From Agromyces sp. 3263 (GTDB lineage: Bacteria; Actinomycetota; Actinomycetes; Actinomycetales; Microbacteriaceae): a DNA stretch of 64,000 bases. The stretch is taken from contig NZ_JAVDUV010000001.1 of the NCBI RefSeq assembly GCF_031456545.1, positions 2,728,001 to 2,792,000 on the forward strand, written 5' to 3'. Shown here one piece after another: positions 15,893-24,565 of the stretch. Made by a program: the position numbers and the translations under genes. Numbering within the stretch: position 1 is the first letter of the stretch; each line of letters begins with the position of its first letter. The notes beneath the pieces were generated by a model. The model was not told where the DNA came from. It ran no database searches and worked only from the letters and a program-made list of their open reading frames with translations.

Positions 15893-16801
15893 GTGGCCGT
15901 CACCGCCCCCGCGTTCGAGACGATCGACGCGCCCGCGGCATCCGCTCGCCGTCGCCGCTACACCGAAGACCAGGTGCCCATCGGGCGTGTGCTGCTGCGC
16001 ATGCTCGGCGGCCTCATCGTGCTGGCGATCTTCATCCTCCCGTACACCATGATGTTCTTCGGCTCCGTGAAGACGAAGGCGCAGATCCGGTCGGTGGAGC
16101 CCACGTACCTCCCCACGGAGTGGCACTGGGAGAACTACATCAACATGTGGTCCACCCCCGAGACGCCGCTGCCGCAGAACCTCATCTCCACGATCGTGAT
16201 CGCCGTGTTCGCCACGGTGCTCGTGCTCGGCGTGGCCATGCCCGCGGCGTACTACACGGCGCGGTTCCGGTTCCCGGGCCGCTTCGTGTTCCTCTTCCTC
16301 GTGATCGTCACGCAGATGCTGCAGCCGGCGGTGCTCACGTCGGGCCTCTTCCGCCAGTTCGTCACCCTCGGCCTGATCGACACGTGGGCGGCGATGATCC
16401 TCATCAATGCGGCGTTCAACCTGTCGTTCGCGGTGTGGATCATGCACTCGTTCTTCGCCGGGGTTCCGAAGGAGATCGACGAGGCCGCGCAGATCGACGG
16501 CGCCGGACGTCTCACGGTGCTCTTCCGCATCCAGCTGCCGCTCGTGTGGCCGGGCATCGTCACCGCGATCGTCTTCACGTTCGTCGCCTGCTGGAACGAG
16601 TTCGCGGCGTCCCTCGTGATCCTCTCGACGGCGGGCAACCAGCCGCTCTCCGTGGCCCTCACGAAGTTCGTCGGGCAGTACGAGACCTCGTGGCACTACG
16701 TGTTCGGCGTCTCGATCGTGGCGATCATCCCCGTGGTCATCCTGTTCATGCTCATCGAGAAGCGCCTGGTCGGCGGCCTCACCGCGGGCAGCGTCAAGTA
16801 G
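15893..16801 (+). CDS. Sugar ABC transporter permease (MalG/UgpE-like)
   Basis: A 302-aa second permease subunit with six helices and the EAA loop EIDEAAQIDGAGRLTVLFRI around residue 195. The GTG start has GGAGG at 15880-15884, inside the end of the upstream permease gene, so the two are coupled. It forms the membrane channel with that permease and receives sugar from the lipoprotein at 13606. Confidence 0.92.
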   Translation: MAVTAPAFETIDAPAASARRRRYTEDQVPIGRVLLRMLGGLIVLAIFILPYTMMFFGSVKTKAQIRSVEPTYLPTEWHWENYINMWSTPETPLPQNLISTIVIAVFATVLVLGVAMPAAYYTARFRFPGRFVFLFLVIVTQMLQPAVLTSGLFRQFVTLGLIDTWAAMILINAAFNLSFAVWIMHSFFAGVPKEIDEAAQIDGAGRLTVLFRIQLPLVWPGIVTAIVFTFVACWNEFAASLVILSTAGNQPLSVALTKFVGQYETSWHYVFGVSIVAIIPVVILFMLIEKRLVGGLTAGSVK

Positions 16802-16864
16802 GGGGCGGATGCCACGGGCCCAGGTCCGCGCGCCCGCCGCCGCAAGCGCAGCGCCCGAGCCCGG

Positions 16865-16882
16865 GGGCGGCGCGCCCCGCCC
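16865..16882 (+). terminator. Possible terminator after the ABC operon
   Basis: GGGCGG (16865-16870) and CCGCCC (16877-16882) form a short GC hairpin with a 6-nt loop, about 63 nt after the permease stop. The surrounding 200 bp is very GC-rich and holds no clear gene. Confidence 0.4.
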
Positions 16883-16908
16883 TGCCGGCTCGCGCCGCGG
16901 CAGGCACC

Positions 16909-16975
16909 GCGAGCGGAGGACATCCGCGGGAGCGGAGGTCTCCCGCGGCGTGCACTCCCTCCGCCGGTGCATGCG
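16909..16975. repeat. Left imperfect direct repeat flanking the AbiEi/DUF559 gene
   Basis: GCGAGCGGAGGA (16909-16920) and, further on, CTCCCGCGGCG (16940-16950) followed by a CTCCCTCCGCC...ATGCG stretch. The same blocks recur in the same order and orientation at 17955-18038, on the other side of the gene at 17008-17841. Confidence 0.5.
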
Positions 16976-17007
16976 TCCTCCTTCCATCGGGCACGATCCT
17001 CCCCAGT

Positions 17008-17841
17008 TCATGCGGCACGATGGAGGCCCTGCGCGACCGCGAGCCTGATCTCGGCCTCGACGGATGGCCATTCGAAGAGGATCTGGGCGTAGTCGTAACG
17101 CAGGACCGTATATCCGGCCAGCACCAGTCGACGGTCGTGCGCGATGTCCTGACGCCGCTGCGGTGCTTCGCGATGGAAGGCGAATCCGTCGACCTGGTAC
17201 ACCAGCCGGTCGCCGATGAGGCCGTCGACTCGGTGCCCGTGGACCCGCACCTGTTGGCGCACGTCGATCCCGATCCGTCGAAGTCGCAGCACGGGAACCG
17301 TTTCGATTCCGCTGTCAGAGAGCATCGAGCACGCCTCGATCAGTGCGCGAGGTCGTGGTCCGCGGAGGGGAATTCGTCGCAGGACGTCGAGACTGATCCG
17401 CTCATTCCGGATCGCCGACTCCCACACGACCAAGGCCCGTTCGAGCGGCTGGCACCGGGCCACCTGCGCCAGGACGTTCGGCAGGGGCTCGATCGCCTCG
17501 TGGCGGTGGGTTGCCACTGGACCTGCGCCCCAATGTCGCACCGCATTCGGCGCGTTCGCTCGGCCGGCATGTGATGGCACCGCCAGGTGAAGCCGCGCGT
17601 CGTCGAACGTCCACAGTCCGAGATGGTGCGCAGCCGAGACGCAGGCGAGGCGGCCACCGGCGCTGACGGCGGCGGCGAGCGCACTCGGCGCGCCCCGGTG
17701 TGCGAGCCATGATCGCCGGAGTCGATCGACGTCGCCAGCGCGGACCGCGGTGTCGATGGCATGTCTGGAGAATCCGGCTCGCGTCGCATCGACCTGGTGC
17801 GCGACGCCTCCGCGAGCTTGCAGCCACGACTCGAATGACAT
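17008..17841 (-). CDS. AbiEi-like antitoxin domain / DUF559 (Vsr-like endonuclease fold) protein
   Basis: A 277-aa protein of a type common in Microbacteriaceae. Residues 1-60 resemble the winged-helix domain of type IV antitoxins such as AbiEi (GGVAHQVDATRAGFSRHAID, RRSWLAHRGAP). The C-terminal 90 residues (DGLIGDRLVYQVDGFAFH through ILFEWP) resemble DUF559, a PD-(D/E)xK nuclease relative of Vsr. No AbiEii toxin gene is adjacent, so a complete toxin-antitoxin pair is not shown. The start has no good ribosome site. It stands alone, with imperfect direct repeats on both sides. Confidence 0.75.
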   Translation of the reverse strand: MSFESWLQARGGVAHQVDATRAGFSRHAIDTAVRAGDVDRLRRSWLAHRGAPSALAAAVSAGGRLACVSAAHHLGLWTFDDARLHLAVPSHAGRANAPNAVRHWGAGPVATHRHEAIEPLPNVLAQVARCQPLERALVVWESAIRNERISLDVLRRIPLRGPRPRALIEACSMLSDSGIETVPVLRLRRIGIDVRQQVRVHGHRVDGLIGDRLVYQVDGFAFHREAPQRRQDIAHDRRLVLAGYTVLRYDYAQILFEWPSVEAEIRLAVAQGLHRAA

Positions 17842-17954
17842 CGCGCCAGTCTCGGGGACTCAACTCACCGGCCAGCGACGCTGGTGAGCGGGTGGCGAAC
17901 GATGGCCGCTGAGAAGCCGCTGTCGAGGAGGAGTCGTCCAGGATCCTGCGGAAC

Positions 17955-18038
17955 GCGAGCGGAGGACTCCTGCGGGTGTGGAGGCGGAGGGCGCCGTTCG
18001 CGACCTCCCGCGGCGCGAAACACCTCCCGCCATGCGCG
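17955..18038. repeat. Right imperfect direct repeat flanking the AbiEi/DUF559 gene
   Basis: GCGAGCGGAGGA (17955-17966) is identical to 16909-16920, and CTCCCGCGGCG at 18005-18015 followed by CACCTCCCGCC...ATGCG matches 16940-16975. The internal spacing is longer than in the left copy. Confidence 0.5.
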
Positions 18039-19715
18039 CTAGTCGCGCCAGGGCACCCCGCGCACCGGGTAGTAGCGGATGCCCGCGGCATCCCACCGCT
18101 CGCCGAGCCCGGCCACGCGCGCGAAGAACGCGTCCGTGTCGAGCAGCGCGGCGCCGCTGCCCGAGCCGGATGCCGGCGCCGCCGTCCAGCCGATCTCCGC
18201 GATCGCCGTGATGCGCGGGAACGCCATGAACTCGGCTTCCCCGAGCGTGCCGATCGTCTCGGTCCAGAGCGGCGCCTCCACGCCGAGCAGCTCGTCCTCG
18301 CCGATACCGGGCACGATCGCCGCGGGGTCCCAGAGGTAGGCCTCGTCGAGCGTGGTGGGCCCCTTCGCCCAGTCGAGGCCGAGGGTGCCGCCGAGCGGAC
18401 CCTGCGGGTCGTCCACGTACTTCATGTCGAGGTAGGCGACGTCGGCGGGCGACATGATCACCCGGCCACCCTGCGCGACGAACGAGTGCGTGGCGGCGAC
18501 CGCGTCCTCCTCCGGCTCCACGAAGCTCCAGTACTGGCCGATCGTGCCGGCCGGCAGCGCCGGTGAGGCGCCCATCTCGTGCCAGCCGATCACGGTCTTG
18601 CCGGTCGCCGCCCCGGCCGCCGCGATGCGCCGTACGAGGTCGAGGTAGTCCGCCTGGGGGGTCGAGAGCGATTCGTCGCCGCCGAGGTGCAGCCAGGGCC
18701 CGGGCGTGAGCTCGGCGACCTCGCGCGTGACGTCGGCGAGGAACCGGTCGGTGGCCTCCGCCCGCTCGGGCGAGGCGCAGAGCGAGGAGAACCCGACTTC
18801 GACGCCCTCGTACGGCTCGGGTGCAACCCCGTCGCAGTTGAGCTCGGGGTAGGCGCTGAGCGCGGCGTTGGTGTGGCCGGGCAGGTCGAGCTCGGGCACG
18901 ACGGTGACGAACCGCTCGGCGGCGTAGCCGACGATGCGCCGGTAGTCGTCCTTCGTGTAGAAGCCGCCGCCGTCACCGCCCACCGAGGTCGACGCGCCGA
19001 TGCGGGTGAGCTCGGGCCACGCGTCGATCTGGATGCGCCAGCCCTGGTCGTCGGTCAGGTGCAGGTGCAGCACGTTGAGCTTCAGCATCGCGATCGCGTC
19101 GATGTAGCGCAGCACGTCGTCGACCGGCAGGAAGTGCCGGGCGACGTCGAGCATCGCGCCGCGGTAGGCGAAGCGCGGTGCATCGGCGACGGATGCCGCG
19201 GGCACGGTCCATCCGCCGTCGGGCTCGCCGGTGACATCCGCCCGCTCGATCGCCACAGGCAACAGCTGCCGCAGCGTCTGCGTGCCGCGGAAGAGCCCCG
19301 CAGCGGTGGAGGCGGCCAGGCGCACGCCCTCGTCGCCCGACTCGAGCGTGTAGCCCTCGTCGGCCCCGGCGACCCCGTCGGGCGCCTCCCCGGCGGCCAC
19401 CACGAACGCGAGGTCGGATGCCGCAGCCTCGCCGTCGACCACGGGCAGCGCGTAGCCCGTGGCGGCGCGCGCCTGCGCGGCGAACGTCTCGGCGACCGCG
19501 GCGGCGCCCTCACCGGTGGCGACGAGCCGGGACTCCGCGGTGAGCCGGAACGGCGGCGCGTCGTGCGTCTCGAACGTGGTGGGGGCGGGGACGATGCCGG
19601 TCACGGCGTCTCCGTTCTCGTCGGCGGTGCAGGCGGTGAGCGTGGTGGCGAGGGGGGCCAGCGCGGCGACCGCCGTGAGCGCGGCGGTCGTGGCGCGGAT
19701 GCTGCGTCGGCGCAT
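18039..19715 (-). CDS. Secreted beta-N-acetylhexosaminidase (GH20) lipoprotein
   Basis: Releases terminal GlcNAc or GalNAc from glycans outside the cell. The product is 558 aa. A signal peptide ends in the lipobox LTAC (Cys29); an N-terminal GH20b domain extends to about residue 170, followed by the catalytic barrel. [13 protein letters not shown] around residue 217 and HLGGDES, with the catalytic pair Asp347-Glu348, define GH20. The start chosen is the ATG at 19715 before the signal peptide; the frame is open further upstream without support. It is a likely source of sugar for the transporter at 13.6-16.8 kb. Confidence 0.93.
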   Translation of the reverse strand: MRRRSIRATTAALTAVAALAPLATTLTACTADENGDAVTGIVPAPTTFETHDAPPFRLTAESRLVATGEGAAAVAETFAAQARAATGYALPVVDGEAAASDLAFVVAAGEAPDGVAGADEGYTLESGDEGVRLAASTAAGLFRGTQTLRQLLPVAIERADVTGEPDGGWTVPAASVADAPRFAYRGAMLDVARHFLPVDDVLRYIDAIAMLKLNVLHLHLTDDQGWRIQIDAWPELTRIGASTSVGGDGGGFYTKDDYRRIVGYAAERFVTVVPELDLPGHTNAALSAYPELNCDGVAPEPYEGVEVGFSSLCASPERAEATDRFLADVTREVAELTPGPWLHLGGDESLSTPQADYLDLVRRIAAAGAATGKTVIGWHEMGASPALPAGTIGQYWSFVEPEEDAVAATHSFVAQGGRVIMSPADVAYLDMKYVDDPQGPLGGTLGLDWAKGPTTLDEAYLWDPAAIVPGIGEDELLGVEAPLWTETIGTLGEAEFMAFPRITAIAEIGWTAAPASGSGSGAALLDTDAFFARVAGLGERWDAAGIRYYPVRGVPWRD

Positions 19716-19860
19716 GCGTCCCCTGGTCGTCGTTCGGTCCGCCCGAATAAGGCAGGACTCCTTACAAACACGGTCGCGTCCATCCTCCCATGCGGCGACG
19801 CCGTATGACAGTCCCGATCGAGCCCGAGACGGCCGCTCGCGGCATCCGTTGCTATGCTTG

Positions 19861-19934
19861 CCAGCGTCGCGACTGGCGTTGAGATGGGTACCCATCGGGG
19901 AGCGACTGGCACGGACCGACCGCTCGCCTGGGCC
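19861..19934 (+). promoter_or_regulatory. ZTP (pfl motif) riboswitch candidate ahead of glyA-folD
   Basis: CGCGACTGGCG at 19867-19877 and the distal CGCCTGGGC at 19925-19933 match the two hallmark segments of the pfl/ZTP aptamer. Between them GATGGG (19882-19887) pairs with CCCATC (19890-19895), followed by GGGGAGCG. A TATGCT -10 box lies at 19853-19858. ZTP riboswitches sense the purine intermediate ZMP/ZTP and activate one-carbon genes such as glyA and folD, the two genes that follow. Consensus was matched from memory, not with a covariance model. Confidence 0.82.
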
Positions 19935-19941
19935 GGTGCGC

Positions 19942-19970
19942 CTGCTGCCGCGCGAGTCGCGCTCGCAGCA
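19942..19970 (+). promoter_or_regulatory. Hairpin between riboswitch and glyA (expression platform candidate)
   Basis: CTGCTGC (19942-19948) pairs with GCAGCAG (19964-19970), with further CGCG pairing inside. It stands between the aptamer and the glyA ribosome site (AAGGAG near 19996) and may act as the switchable terminator or simply as a spacer. Confidence 0.5.
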
Positions 19971-20007
19971 GCACCCCTTCAGGTCCGCATGTCATAAGGA
20001 GCCAGTC

Positions 20008-21282
20008 TTGGCCGAATCCGTCTTCAATGCCCCCCTGTCCGAGGTCGACCCCGAGATCGCCGAAGTTCTCGAGCTCGAGCTCGGTCGCCAGCGCGACTAC
20101 CTCGAGATGATCGCGAGCGAGAACTTCGTGCCCGTTTCGGTGCTGCAGTCCCAGGGCTCGGTGCTCACGAACAAGTACGCCGAGGGCTACCCCGGCCGTC
20201 GCTACTACGGCGGCTGCGAGTACGTCGACGTCGCCGAGTCGCTCGCCATCGAGCGCGCGAAGAGCCTGTTCGGCGCCGAGTACGCGAACGTGCAGCCGCA
20301 CTCGGGCGCCACCGCCAACGCCGCCGTCCTGTCGGCGATCGCCACCCCCGGCGACACGATCCTCGGCCTCGAGCTCGCGCACGGCGGCCACCTCACGCAC
20401 GGCATGAAGCTCAACTTCTCGGGCAAGCTCTACAACGCCGTCTCGTACGGCGTGAACCCCGAGTCGTTCCTCGTCGACATGGACGTGGTGCGCGACAAGG
20501 CCCTCGAGCACAAGCCGCAGGTCATCATCGCCGGCTGGTCGGCGTACCCCCGCCACCTCGACTTCGCGGCGTTCCGCGCGATCGCCGACGAGGTCGGCGC
20601 GAAGCTCTGGGTCGACATGGCGCACTTCGCCGGCCTCGTGGCCGCGGGCCTGCACCCGAGCCCCGTGCCGCACGCCGACGTCGTGTCGTCGACGGTGCAC
20701 AAGACGATCGGCGGCCCGCGCTCCGGCTTCATCGTGTCGCGCGACACCGAGCTGGCGAAGAAGCTCAACTCCAACGTGTTCCCGGGCCAGCAGGGCGGAC
20801 CGCTCATGCACGTGATCGCGGCGAAGGCCACGGCCTTCAAGATCGCGGCATCCGAGGAGTTCAAGGACCGCCAGGCCCGCACGATCCGCGGGGCGCAGAT
20901 CCTCGCCGACCGCCTCACGGCCGACGACTCGCGCGCCGCCGGTGTGGACGTGCTCACGGGTGGCACCGACGTGCACCTCGTGCTCGCCGACCTCCGCAAC
21001 TCGAAGATCGACGGCCAGCAGGCCGAAGACCTCCTGCACGACGCGCTCATCACGGTGAACCGCAACGCGGTGCCGTTCGACCCGCGTCCGCCGATGGTCA
21101 CCTCGGGCCTGCGCATCGGCACGCCCGCCCTCGCCACGCGTGGCTTCGGCGACGCCGAGTTCACCGAGGTCGCCGACGTCATCGCGCTCGCGTTGCAGGG
21201 CGAGGCGGATGTCGCGGCGCTGCGCTCGCGGGTCGAGGCCCTCACGGCGGCGTTCCCGCTGTACCCGGGCCTCCAGCAGTAG
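20008..21282 (+). CDS. glyA: Serine hydroxymethyltransferase GlyA
   Basis: PLP enzyme that converts serine and THF to glycine and 5,10-methylene-THF. The 424-aa protein has [21 protein letters not shown] and the PLP lysine in [13 protein letters not shown] (Lys232). The start is a TTG at 20008, set by AAGGAG 7 nt upstream; the frame is open far upstream but only because the GC content is high. folD follows after 8 nt, and the pair lies behind the ZTP riboswitch candidate. Confidence 0.96.
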   Translation: MAESVFNAPLSEVDPEIAEVLELELGRQRDYLEMIASENFVPVSVLQSQGSVLTNKYAEGYPGRRYYGGCEYVDVAESLAIERAKSLFGAEYANVQPHSGATANAAVLSAIATPGDTILGLELAHGGHLTHGMKLNFSGKLYNAVSYGVNPESFLVDMDVVRDKALEHKPQVIIAGWSAYPRHLDFAAFRAIADEVGAKLWVDMAHFAGLVAAGLHPSPVPHADVVSSTVHKTIGGPRSGFIVSRDTELAKKLNSNVFPGQQGGPLMHVIAAKATAFKIAASEEFKDRQARTIRGAQILADRLTADDSRAAGVDVLTGGTDVHLVLADLRNSKIDGQQAEDLLHDALITVNRNAVPFDPRPPMVTSGLRIGTPALATRGFGDAEFTEVADVIALALQGEADVAALRSRVEALTAAFPLYPGLQQ

Positions 21283-21290
21283 GGAGCGGC

Positions 21291-22175
21291 ATGACGGCCA
21301 TCACCCTCGACGGCGTCGCCACGGCGTCCGCCGTCAAGTCCGAGCTCGCGTCGCGCATCGCGCTGCTGCGGGCGCACGGGGTCGTGCCGGGCCTCGGCAC
21401 GCTCCTCGTGGGCGACGACCCCGGCTCGCGTTCGTACGTGGCGGGAAAGCACCGCGACTGCGCCGAGGTCGGCATCGAGTCGATCCGCGTCGACCTGCCG
21501 GCGTCGGCGACCACGCACGACGTGCGGGCGGCGATCCACGACCTGAACTCGGCACGCGAGGTCACCGGGTACATCGTCCAGCTGCCGCTGCCCGCCGGGC
21601 ACGACGAGAACGCCATGCTCGAGCTCATCGACCCCGACAAGGACGCCGACGGGCTGCACCCGACGAACCTGGGGCGCCTCGTCCTGGGCATCGAGGGCGA
21701 GCTGCACTCGCCGCTCCCGTGCACGCCGGCGGGCATCGTCGAGATGCTCCGCCGCTACGACGTGCCGATCCGCGGGCGCCATGTCACGGTCATCGGGCGC
21801 GGCCTCACCGTGGGCCGCCCGCTCGGGTTGCTGTTCACCCGCAAGGGTCTCGACGCGACGGTCACGCTGACGCACTCGCGCACCGAGGACCTCGCGGCCG
21901 AGGTGCGCCGGGCCGACATCGTGGTGGCGGCCGTGGGCGTGCCGCACCTGGTGCAGCCCGACTGGATCAAGCCGGGCGCGGCGGTGCTCGACGTGGGCAT
22001 CACGCGCGTGCAGGACGAGGAGACCGGCAAGGGACGGCTCACGGGCGATGTCGACCCTGCGGTCGCCGAGGTCGCCGGGCACCTCTCGCCGAACCCCGGT
22101 GGCGTCGGTCCGATGACCCGCGCCATGCTCCTCGCGAACGTGGTGAAGGCCGCCGAGCAGCGCTTGCGCCGGTAG
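21291..22175 (+). CDS. folD: Methylenetetrahydrofolate dehydrogenase/cyclohydrolase FolD
   Basis: Bifunctional enzyme that oxidises 5,10-methylene-THF and hydrolyses it to 10-formyl-THF, the substrate of PurU encoded at 3240-4112. The 294-aa protein shows [17 protein letters not shown] (catalytic Tyr and Lys), [16 protein letters not shown] and the NADP-binding [13 protein letters not shown]. It is the second gene of the glyA operon, ending before a strong hairpin terminator at 22207-22247. Confidence 0.96.
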   Translation: MTAITLDGVATASAVKSELASRIALLRAHGVVPGLGTLLVGDDPGSRSYVAGKHRDCAEVGIESIRVDLPASATTHDVRAAIHDLNSAREVTGYIVQLPLPAGHDENAMLELIDPDKDADGLHPTNLGRLVLGIEGELHSPLPCTPAGIVEMLRRYDVPIRGRHVTVIGRGLTVGRPLGLLFTRKGLDATVTLTHSRTEDLAAEVRRADIVVAAVGVPHLVQPDWIKPGAAVLDVGITRVQDEETGKGRLTGDVDPAVAEVAGHLSPNPGGVGPMTRAMLLANVVKAAEQRLRR

Positions 22176-22206
22176 CGCGCGCGACGAGCCAGAGCGAGAA
22201 CGAACG

Positions 22207-22247
22207 CGAGCGGATGCCGCGGGCCGGGTGCCCGCGGCATCCGCTCG
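22207..22247 (+). terminator. Terminator of the glyA-folD operon
   Basis: An 18-bp perfect stem (22207-22224 with 22230-22247) closes on a 5-nt loop and contains the GGATGCCGC word in one arm and its complement in the other. It starts 32 nt after the folD stop. Confidence 0.78.
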
Positions 22248-22359
22248 TTCCGCCTCGAACGCGATCCGAGCGTGCTCGGCACCACCCGTCGACCTGACCG
22301 TCGCCCGGCGTTCACCGCCCGTGCACCGCGCCGTCGTCGCGGCTGCATAGGTTCGCGCC

Positions 22360-23685
22360 ATGACCCACGCCGAGCTCCTCGTCACGCCCGGCCGGGTGGC
22401 GCGAGCGGAGGGGGCCGACCGCGCCATCCGACCCGACGTGGTCGAGCACGCGGCGGATGCCCCGACCGCGCACGCGACGGCCGTGATCCCCGCCCGTGGC
22501 GGCTCGCAGGGCCTGCCGGGCAAGAACGTCGCCCGCGTCGGCGGGATCCCGCTCGTCGCCAGGGCGGTGATGGCCGCGCTCGCTGCGGCGCGGATCGCGC
22601 GGGTGGTCGTCACCACGGACGACGACGCGATCGCCGAGGCCGCGCGCGTCGCCGGCGCCGAGGTCGTCATGCGTCCCGCGTCCCTGGCTGGACCGACGGC
22701 GTCGAGCGAGTCGGCTGTGCTGCATGCGCTCGAGCAGCTCGACGCCGTCGACCCCGTCACCATCTTCATCCAGGCCACGTCGCCGTTCATCGACCCGGCC
22801 GACCTCGACGCCGCGGTCGACCAGGTCGTGCGCGGTCACCGCGACGCCGTGTTCTCGGCCGCGCCGACCCACGTGTTCCTCTGGCGTGAGGATGCCGCTG
22901 CCGGGGCGGTCGGCGTGAACCACGACGCCGCGCAGCGGCCGCGCCGCCAGGACCGCGAGCCCGAGTTCGCCGAGACCGGCGCCTTCTACGTGTTCCGCAC
23001 CGAGGGGTTCCGCGCCGCGGGGCACCGGTTCTTCGGTCGCGTCGGCGTGCAGCCGGTGCATCCCGACCACGCCATCGAGATCGACGACGCCGCCGACCTG
23101 GACCGCGCTCGAGCCCTCGCGCCCCACGTCGACGCCGCGCTCGCCGAGGCCGGGCGGGGGATCGCCGGCCCGCGGCATCCGCACGTCGACGTCGACGCGC
23201 TCGTCACCGACTTCGATGGCGTGCACACCGACGACACCGTGATGGTCGACCAGCTCGGGCGCGAGACCGTGCGCGTGAGCCGCAGCGACGGGCACGGCGT
23301 GGCACGCCTGCGGGCGGCGGGCGTTCCCGTGCTGATCCTGTCGGCCGAGGAGAACCCGGTCGTGGGGCGCCGGGCTGAGAAGCTCGGCGTGGAGTGCGCG
23401 CAGGGCGTCGCCGACAAGGGCGCGGTGCTGCGCGACTGGGCGGCGGCACGCGGCATCCGCCTCGACCGCATCGCCTACCTCGGCAACGACCGCGGCGACC
23501 TGCCCGCGCTCGCCGAGGTCGGCTGGCCCGTCGCGGTCGCCGACGCGGTGCCCGACGTGCGCGCTGCGGCCAGGCACGTGCTCGAACGCCGCGGCGGGGA
23601 GGGCGCGGTGCGAGAGCTCACCGACCTCATCGTCGGAGCGAGGACCAGGGCTGGCGCGACCGGCGCCCGCGACGAGGAGGAGTGA
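22360..23685 (+). CDS. CMP-nonulosonate (sialic acid-like) cytidylyltransferase fused to a HAD phosphatase
   Basis: A 441-aa two-domain enzyme. Residues about 38-265 are a NeuA-type transferase (VIPARGGSQGLPGKNV, QATSPFIDP), activating a 9-carbon sugar with CTP. Residues about 275-425 are a KdsC-like HAD phosphatase with the nucleophile pair Asp284-Phe-Asp286, LSAEENPVV and GNDRGD (376-380), so catalytic residues are intact. The same order occurs in vertebrate CMAS. Coupled to neuB 4 nt downstream, the HAD part may dephosphorylate a 9-phosphate made by NeuB. A TAGGTT box 6 nt before the ATG suggests a leaderless start of the operon. Whether the sugar is Kdn, Neu5Ac or another nonulosonate is unknown. 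Confidence 0.85.
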   Translation: MTHAELLVTPGRVARAEGADRAIRPDVVEHAADAPTAHATAVIPARGGSQGLPGKNVARVGGIPLVARAVMAALAAARIARVVVTTDDDAIAEAARVAGAEVVMRPASLAGPTASSESAVLHALEQLDAVDPVTIFIQATSPFIDPADLDAAVDQVVRGHRDAVFSAAPTHVFLWREDAAAGAVGVNHDAAQRPRRQDREPEFAETGAFYVFRTEGFRAAGHRFFGRVGVQPVHPDHAIEIDDAADLDRARALAPHVDAALAEAGRGIAGPRHPHVDVDALVTDFDGVHTDDTVMVDQLGRETVRVSRSDGHGVARLRAAGVPVLILSAEENPVVGRRAEKLGVECAQGVADKGAVLRDWAAARGIRLDRIAYLGNDRGDLPALAEVGWPVAVADAVPDVRAAARHVLERRGGEGAVRELTDLIVGARTRAGATGARDEEE

Positions 23686-23689
23686 GCGA

Positions 23690-24565
23690 ATGGCAGCTGT
23701 GCGCATCGGTCGATCGGTGGTCGGCCCGGGAATGCCCGTCTACGTCATCGGCGAGATCGGCCTGAACCACAACGGCGACGTCGACATCGCCAAGCGGCTC
23801 ATCGACGTGGCGGTCGAGTCCGGCGCGCAGGCGGTGAAGTTCCAGAAGCGCACGCCCGAGATCGCGACGCCCGAGCACATGCGCGACGTGCCCCGTGAGA
23901 CGCCGTGGGGCACGATGACCTACCTCGACTACCGCCGACGCGTCGAGTTCGGCGAGGCCGAGTACCTCGAGATCGCCTCCTATGCGCTGCGCGCCGGGGT
24001 CGACTGGTTCGCGTCGCCGTGGGACGTGCCCTCGGTCGAGTTCCTCGAACGGCTCGATGTCGTGGCGCACAAGATCGCCTCGGCGTCGGTGACCGACCTC
24101 GAGCTGCTCGAGGCCGTCGCCGCCACGGGCAAGCCCGTCATCCTGTCGACCGGCATGTCGACCCTCGACGAGATCGACCGCGCCGTCGAGGCGCTCGGCA
24201 CCGAGCGGCTCGTGCTCATGCACGCCACGTCGAGCTACCCGATGCCCGCCGAGGAGGCGAACCTGCGCATGATCGGCCGGCTGCAGCACCGGTATCCCGG
24301 CGTCCCGATCGGCTACTCGGGGCACGAGCGGGGACTCCAGATCTCGCTCGCGGCCGTCGCGCTCGGCGCCGTGGCCGTCGAGCGGCACATCACGCTCGAC
24401 CGGGCGATGTGGGGGAGCGACCAGGCGGCCTCGCTCGAGCCGCAGGGCCTCGAGCACCTCGTGCGCGACATCCGCATCATCGGCGAGGCGATGGGCGACG
24501 GCGTGAAGCGGGTGTTCCCGGGCGAGGAGGCCCCGCGCGCCAAGCTCCGCAGGGTGCCCGCGTGA
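23690..24565 (+). CDS. NeuB-family nonulosonic acid synthase without SAF domain
   Basis: Condenses phosphoenolpyruvate with a six-carbon sugar to give a sialic-acid-like acid. The 291-aa TIM barrel has EIGLNHNGDVDIAKRLID, AVKFQKRTP, STGMSTLDEIDRAV, GYSGHERG and VERHITLDRAMWGSDQAASL, all typical of NeuB. Most NeuB proteins are near 340-350 aa and end in a SAF (antifreeze-like) domain that caps the active site of the partner subunit; here the protein stops after the barrel. GAGGAGGAG precedes the ATG. Its stop overlaps the next gene (GTGA). Confidence 0.9.
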   Translation: MAAVRIGRSVVGPGMPVYVIGEIGLNHNGDVDIAKRLIDVAVESGAQAVKFQKRTPEIATPEHMRDVPRETPWGTMTYLDYRRRVEFGEAEYLEIASYALRAGVDWFASPWDVPSVEFLERLDVVAHKIASASVTDLELLEAVAATGKPVILSTGMSTLDEIDRAVEALGTERLVLMHATSSYPMPAEEANLRMIGRLQHRYPGVPIGYSGHERGLQISLAAVALGAVAVERHITLDRAMWGSDQAASLEPQGLEHLVRDIRIIGEAMGDGVKRVFPGEEAPRAKLRRVPA

